A stretch of DNA of 45,323 bases, taken from contig JALWEI010000012.1 in NCBI GenBank assembly GCA_027014125.1, positions 1 to 45,323 of the forward strand, written 5' to 3'. The position numbers were made by a program, and so were the translations under genes. Positions 42,168 through 45,323 of the stretch are shown one piece after another (position 1 is the stretch's first letter; every line of letters begins with the position of its first letter). A model generated the notes under the pieces. That model was given only the letters and a program-made list of their open reading frames with translations. It was not told the origin of the DNA and did not search any database. Source of the DNA: Acidilobaceae archaeon (GTDB lineage: Archaea; Thermoproteota; Thermoprotei_A; Sulfolobales; Acidilobaceae).

Positions 42168-42222
42168 AACAAAAAACCGCCGGATTTCCACAATACTAAC
42201 CCGACACCGAGAGGTGAACGGC

Positions 42223-42378
42223 ATGAAGGCAAGGACCATGGTAAGGATCTCCAAGGCCCTGCACGCTCTAAGGATCTCGTTCAAGGTGGCCCTGGTAGCC
42301 CTGGGCATCATAGGGGTAGCCGACCCGGGCTTCTTCCCGGGGATACCAAAGCCCCCGGAGAGCCCGGACCCCTTCTAA
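42223..42378 (+). CDS. 51-residue small membrane protein, unknown
   Basis: Short ORF with excellent expression signals: GAGGTGAA ends four bases before the ATG, and a TATA box lies 56-64 bases upstream. The product begins MKARTMVRISKALHALRISF (basic, amphipathic), followed by a hydrophobic helix KVALVALGIIGVADPGFF and a Pro-rich end PGIPKPPESPDPF. G+C content jumps from the island to typical coding composition exactly at the ORF, and third positions are mostly C or G, as in highly expressed genes here. I recognise no family. Eight bases separate its stop from the convergent HTH gene. It may be a membrane-associated regulator or small subunit; function not assigned. Confidence 0.7.
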   Translation: MKARTMVRISKALHALRISFKVALVALGIIGVADPGFFPGIPKPPESPDPF

Positions 42379-42386
42379 CGGCCCTA

Positions 42387-43571
42387 CTATAACAGGTAGA
42401 ATATCAGCCCGTTTTTTCTCCACTTATTCAGGTACCTCTCGAGTATACTATTATCTACTATCCAGGTCTTCGATATATAGTCATAGTTCTGGAACGGGAT
42501 TGTGAAATACTCAACTACGCTCCTACTATTATATATTATCTTGTCTATTATACTGTTACTGCATATGCTACTAACGTAGTTTATAATTGCACTAGCGTAG
42601 GCCCTGGCTACCCCGCTACCCCTCCCTGGGGGCACGTCGAAGCTTATCACGTAGTCCCCGGATTCTGGGTTTACTGCTATGGAGTACGTGTAGAGGTATG
42701 TTAGCATTCTCTGCCCAAGCTTGTCTAGGCAGCCCGCCCTTGCCCTGCCTATTATTATCATTTTCAGGTTGCTCTTGCTTAGCGATATCATCCTGTTGCC
42801 TCTTATTATCGAAGATATGTGTTCGATATGCGTTGTTATATGCTTCATTAGTCTCCTTGTCTTCTTCATCATCCTGAAGTAGCCCTCTAGCTTCTCTTCT
42901 AGGTCTAGCACGTTGTACTCCGCCACGGCTAGACCGAACAGGTCTATCCTGTCCTTGACTATGCTTAGGCCTGTCCTCTGCCTTGTCTTGACTAGCTCAT
43001 TGTAGTCTATGTACCTGGATACTATGGGGTGGTTGTCGTTGACCTCTATTGCCCTTATCGGGTCTAGGGGCGCGTGCTCCATGTAGTAGGTGAACGATGG
43101 TTTCGCTAGCATCGATGTTGATAGTACTTGCTGGTACTCCAGGTTCTGGGAGACCCTGAGCTTGATTATGGTATCCTCTATTATCTCCGCCTCGTCCATT
43201 ATAACTGGGATCCTATACATTATCAGGGACGAGTTTGACGTGTCGTTTATGGCTGCCGCGATCCAGTGCCTGTACGGTAGCTTCTCCGTATCGTGCTTGC
43301 TCAGCCTCCTCCCCTTAAGCTTTACAAGGACTAGTTTGAGGTCGAGGTCTCCTATGTTGAAGTCCGCCCTGAACCTTATGTTGGGGCTTCTCAGCTTCTC
43401 CATGTATCTCAGTATTGTTGATAGTGGTATGTCTAGCTCCCTGGCCATCTGGGAGAAGACGTAGCGGGGATTATTGTACTGTATATAGTCTACTACCCTC
43501 CTTAGCCTGTACTCTGCCAGCATCTTCTGTATCTCTTGCGTGTACCCTAGTAGTTGCTGCTTCTTATCTAT
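42387..43571 (-). CDS. HTH-containing protein with large uncharacterised C-terminal region, probable ATA start
   Basis: From ATG 43523 the protein has 378 aa. Residues about 8-50 form a winged-helix-type HTH (VVDYIQYNNPRYVFSQMARE, LDIPLSTILRYMEKL). The rest, about 300 residues, is not recognisable; it contains a basic helical region (LEGYFRMMKKTRRLMKHITT) and many Tyr and Ile. Codon use is richer in A/T-ending codons than in neighbours. ATG 43523 has no ribosome binding site. The frame runs on to 43587 without ATG, GTG or TTG, and GGTGAG (43578-43583) lies six bases before an in-frame ATA at 43569-43571, suitably behind a TATA box at 43611-43620. I therefore extend to that ATA (394 codons); this is inference. 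Probable transcription regulator. Confidence 0.75.
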   Translation of the reverse strand: MDKKQQLLGYTQEIQKMLAEYRLRRVVDYIQYNNPRYVFSQMARELDIPLSTILRYMEKLRSPNIRFRADFNIGDLDLKLVLVKLKGRRLSKHDTEKLPYRHWIAAAINDTSNSSLIMYRIPVIMDEAEIIEDTIIKLRVSQNLEYQQVLSTSMLAKPSFTYYMEHAPLDPIRAIEVNDNHPIVSRYIDYNELVKTRQRTGLSIVKDRIDLFGLAVAEYNVLDLEEKLEGYFRMMKKTRRLMKHITTHIEHISSIIRGNRMISLSKSNLKMIIIGRARAGCLDKLGQRMLTYLYTYSIAVNPESGDYVISFDVPPGRGSGVARAYASAIINYVSSICSNSIIDKIIYNSRSVVEYFTIPFQNYDYISKTWIVDNSILERYLNKWRKNGLIFYLL

Positions 43572-43610
43572 TACACGCTCACCACTCTATTCTAGTATAG
43601 CTTGTATGCG

Positions 43611-43620
43611 GGTTATATTG
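43611..43620 (-). promoter_or_regulatory. TATA box of the HTH gene
   Basis: CAATATAACC on the minus strand; the transcript would start near 43590, giving a leader of about 20 bases to ATA 43571 but about 67 bases to ATG 43523. Confidence 0.5.
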
Positions 43621-43661
43621 ATATTAGTATTACCCGGGCCCGGCGTCTCCTTTTAAACAGT

Positions 43662-44468
43662 TCATACCCGCTGGCTCGGCTTTATGTACTCCTCCGGCGG
43701 CACGTAGAAGAGCAACTTGGCCTTGTGGTAGTCTCTTATGATAGCCCTGGCAGCCTCCTCTATTAGAGGTTCTTTCGTGAGCTTGTAGAACCATCCCCTC
43801 CTCCTAGCGTACTCCTCGAGTATCCTGTATGGGTCCCTTGTGGTTATGCCGTAGGCGTCTAGCACCGCGTTGGGGTTGTAGCGTAGCGCCTTCTCTAGTA
43901 GTGCTACTGCTGGTGGGACTGGGTCTGCCAGCTCCTCCGGGCTTCTCCCCCTGATTACTGCCTCCGGCCATCCCCCCTCTGCTGGTATGACTCCTGGGGT
44001 GTCTATCATGTAGAATCCTGGCTCGATCTTGAGTAGTTGTAGGCCCTTCGTGTACCCTGGGCTGCCGGGTATGGGGCTCGTCTGGGCCCCCTTTCTGCCC
44101 CTTATAGCGTTTATCACGCTGGACTTGCCCGTCTTGGGGTATCCGACGACCACTGCTACGAAGGGCTTCTGGCCTGCCACCCCCTTGATTGCGCCCCTGA
44201 GTATCCTGGTGCCCAGCCTCATGCGGGAGCTGACGTAGAGGACCTCGTATCCCTGCCCTTCTATTATGCGCTTCCACTTCTCTGCTACCCTCCTTGGTAC
44301 TAGGTCTGACTTGTTTAGTACTATGAGGAGCTCCTTGTCTAGTGCTTCCGCCATCTGTTCTAGCCTCTTGCTCCTAGTGCTTATCGGGTCCCTGATGTCT
44401 ACTACTTCTACGACCACGTCTGCCTTCTTGACCGCCCTTGCTAGTACTCTCCAGCTTGCCAGCATCAA
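43662..44468 (-). CDS. Circularly permuted GTPase (YlqF/RbgA/Nog2-like), ribosome assembly
   Basis: GTPase whose motifs occur in the order G4-G5-G1-G2-G3: G4 LIVLNKSDLV, then G5-like VSSRMRLG, G1/P-loop VVVGYPKTGKSSVINAI, G2-region GSPGYTKG, and G3 MIDTPGV. Homologues (RbgA, Nog2, Lsg1) assist assembly of the large ribosomal subunit. Length 268 aa; the C-terminal part carries the helical tail (LLEKALRYNPNAVLDAYGI) of the family. Start TTG/ATG at 44468, five bases after the ferredoxin stop, in a leftward operon with ferredoxin and a dihydropteroate-synthase-like gene. Confidence 0.9.
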   Translation of the reverse strand: MMLASWRVLARAVKKADVVVEVVDIRDPISTRSKRLEQMAEALDKELLIVLNKSDLVPRRVAEKWKRIIEGQGYEVLYVSSRMRLGTRILRGAIKGVAGQKPFVAVVVGYPKTGKSSVINAIRGRKGAQTSPIPGSPGYTKGLQLLKIEPGFYMIDTPGVIPAEGGWPEAVIRGRSPEELADPVPPAVALLEKALRYNPNAVLDAYGITTRDPYRILEEYARRRGWFYKLTKEPLIEEAARAIIRDYHKAKLLFYVPPEEYIKPSQRV

Positions 44469-44473
44469 CCCTC

Positions 44474-44707
44474 TTATCCCCCGCTGGGGGCCTCCTCATC
44501 GTTGTCTTGCTCTAGCAGTATTATATCCACTGGGCAGTTGCTTGATGCCGCCTCGATGCAGGGTTCCAGGCCCTCCGGGGCTTCCCCTCTCCATGGCGTG
44601 CCTGATACTAGGATCCTGTCGCCGCTTATGCTGAATACCTCGGGGCATATGGCTACGCATACCATGCATAGTATGCATGCATCGCTGGGTTCTATGTGTA
44701 TCTTCAT
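44474..44707 (-). CDS. Ferredoxin, single [4Fe-4S] type
   Basis: A 77-residue electron carrier. CILCMVCVAICP provides C-x2-C-x2-C-x3-C-P and NCPVDII the distal Cys-Pro, the pattern of monocluster ferredoxins; the extra Cys of the first group and the middle Cys in LEPCIEAA may form the disulphide seen in some hyperthermophile ferredoxins (inference). The C-terminal tail is acidic (EQDNDEEAPSGG). It lies 16 bases after the dihydropteroate-synthase-like gene. Confidence 0.92.
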   Translation of the reverse strand: MKIHIEPSDACILCMVCVAICPEVFSISGDRILVSGTPWRGEAPEGLEPCIEAASSNCPVDIILLEQDNDEEAPSGG

Positions 44708-44723
44708 CTCCCCCGGGTCACCC

Positions 44724-45323
44724 CTACCAGGCTCCTGGCCTCTTCTCCTTGGAGACCAATAGGTTTAGCCCTAGGTCCTTGGGCGGCGTCTTCCACTTGA
44801 GTGCTATGCTGGCCATGTCTGCCGCTATCCTGGCCTCTAGTGTGGCTCCTAGGGCTTTCCTGCTCTCCTCGCTGACTAGGATTATGCTGGCTCCCGCCTC
44901 CGCTGCTAGGGAGGCCAGTACCGGTATAGACCCTGTGGTGTCGGCGTCGAGCAGCTCGTACACATTATTGATCCCGAGCATTATGGGCGCGCCCAGCCCC
45001 CTAAGCCCCCGGGCAGCGATGAGGCCCTCCAGCGCGCCCGGCATGACTAGGGGCTGGAGGACCGGGTCTAGGATCGGGAGCGTATACCCCATGCCAACCG
45101 CTTCCCTATACGCCGCCTCCAACTCCCTAACCCTATCCCCCGCACCACCCAGGGCCCTGGGAATAACCACGAACGCCTTCTCCTCCCTCAGCCTCCTGGG
45201 CACCCTACCAAGCATATCCCGGGTTAGACTCATCCCCAGCACGGCCCCCACATCAAGGGCCCACTCCATGAAGCCCAGGTCAAGCCCCGAGTCAACCCCC
45301 ACGGGAACCCCGGAATCCAGAGC
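44724..45323 (-). CDS. Dihydropteroate-synthase-like protein, 5' end outside window
   Basis: The open frame continues to the last base of the window (the codons beyond 45302 read ALDSGVPVGVDSG in frame), so the start is missing; about 200 codons are visible. The sequence matches the C-terminal part of archaeal dihydropteroate-synthase-like TIM-barrel proteins related to pterin (H4MPT/folate-type) synthesis: ALDSGVPVGVDSGLDLGFME, then VIPRALGGAGDRVRELEAAY, LPILDPVLQPLVMP, and MLGINNVYELLDADTTGS (a typical barrel strand with conserved NxxE-type residues). True activity is not demonstrated for most of these archaeal proteins. Confidence 0.8.
   Translation of the reverse strand, partial: ALDSGVPVGVDSGLDLGFMEWALDVGAVLGMSLTRDMLGRVPRRLREEKAFVVIPRALGGAGDRVRELEAAYREAVGMGYTLPILDPVLQPLVMPGALEGLIAARGLRGLGAPIMLGINNVYELLDADTTGSIPVLASLAAEAGASIILVSEESRKALGATLEARIAADMASIALKWKTPPKDLGLNLLVSKEKRPGAW

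Larger units (their letters stand above)
42045..42200 (+). other. AT-rich island with inverted repeat
   Basis: After the aldolase stop the composition changes abruptly to A+T-rich (especially 42080-42180: runs such as CATATATATTTATATATAC). It contains the palindrome GCTTATA-N8-TATAAGC (42112-42133) and a TATA element TTATAAAAG (42159-42167). It probably contains the promoter region of the small gene at 42223. A TTTCCAC word at 42184-42190 recalls part of an archaeal origin-binding motif, but no Orc1/Cdc6 gene is near. Confidence 0.55.

Noticed and set aside
42045-42200. Replication origin at the AT-rich island
   Set aside because: Only one partial origin-like word (TTTCCAC), no ORB repeats and no orc1/cdc6 gene nearby; a promoter region explains the AT richness.

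Overview
The window looks like chromosomal DNA of a hyperthermophilic crenarchaeon, most likely order Desulfurococcales. The basis is archaeal or eukaryote-like information genes (RadA, RpoK, Pelota, TmcA, Trm10, a thermosome, a type IA topoisomerase resembling crenarchaeal Top3, an archaeal protein-lysine methyltransferase), a split threonyl-tRNA synthetase editing protein, fairly high G+C, AGG and ATA codons, many GTG and TTG starts, and GGTG-type ribosome binding sites. A nitrate reductase operon together with mannosylglycerate synthesis would suit a nitrate-respiring relative of Aeropyrum, Pyrolobus or Pyrodictium; the genus is inference. I found no tRNA, rRNA, CRISPR array, insertion sequence or prophage.

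Layout, left to right. 1-6.7 kb: the 3' part of pelA, an Lrp/AsnC-type ligand-binding protein, an inositol-monophosphatase-family enzyme, a B3/B4-domain protein, signal peptidase I, then a leftward rpoK - M50 protease - topoisomerase group. 6.9-14.6 kb: a rightward nitrate respiration operon (Tat-exported NarG, NarH, a secreted haem-domain protein, a multi-pass membrane protein of unknown function, chaperone NarJ) with no recognisable NarI. 14.5-21.3 kb: an EamA-type membrane protein, a thermosome subunit, a TtuA-like protein that has lost its PP-loop, a zinc-ribbon protein and a class II (B12) ribonucleotide reductase. 21.4-24.7 kb: mannosylglycerate synthesis (synthase plus phosphatase) behind a structured leader, then a PflX-type radical SAM protein. 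24.7-31.8 kb: radA, a ThrRS trans-editing protein, proC, a flippase, and a leftward phosphohexomutase - Trm112-like - unknown group.

31.8-42 kb: an eIF2B-like protein facing an rnhB - trm10 - UPF0282 (metallo-beta-lactamase fold) operon, an ASCH-domain protein, two A-type ATPase subunits, tmcA, and a divergent pair of trmI against a lysine methyltransferase plus class II aldolase. 42-45.3 kb: an AT-rich island with a 51-codon membrane peptide gene, an unusual HTH protein, a circularly permuted GTPase, a ferredoxin and the 3' part of a dihydropteroate-synthase-like gene.

Three themes stand out. RNA modification, RNA processing and translation quality control are heavily represented (Pelota, ThrRS-ed, Trm10, TrmI, TmcA, Trm112-like, TtuA-like, RNase HII). 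Genes are packed so tightly that all nine convergent junctions overlap or are separated by 8 bases or fewer. Two genes (M50 protease and the HTH protein) have frames that run upstream of any ATG/GTG/TTG and place a good ribosome binding site ahead of an in-frame ATA codon, which suggests non-canonical AUA initiation.
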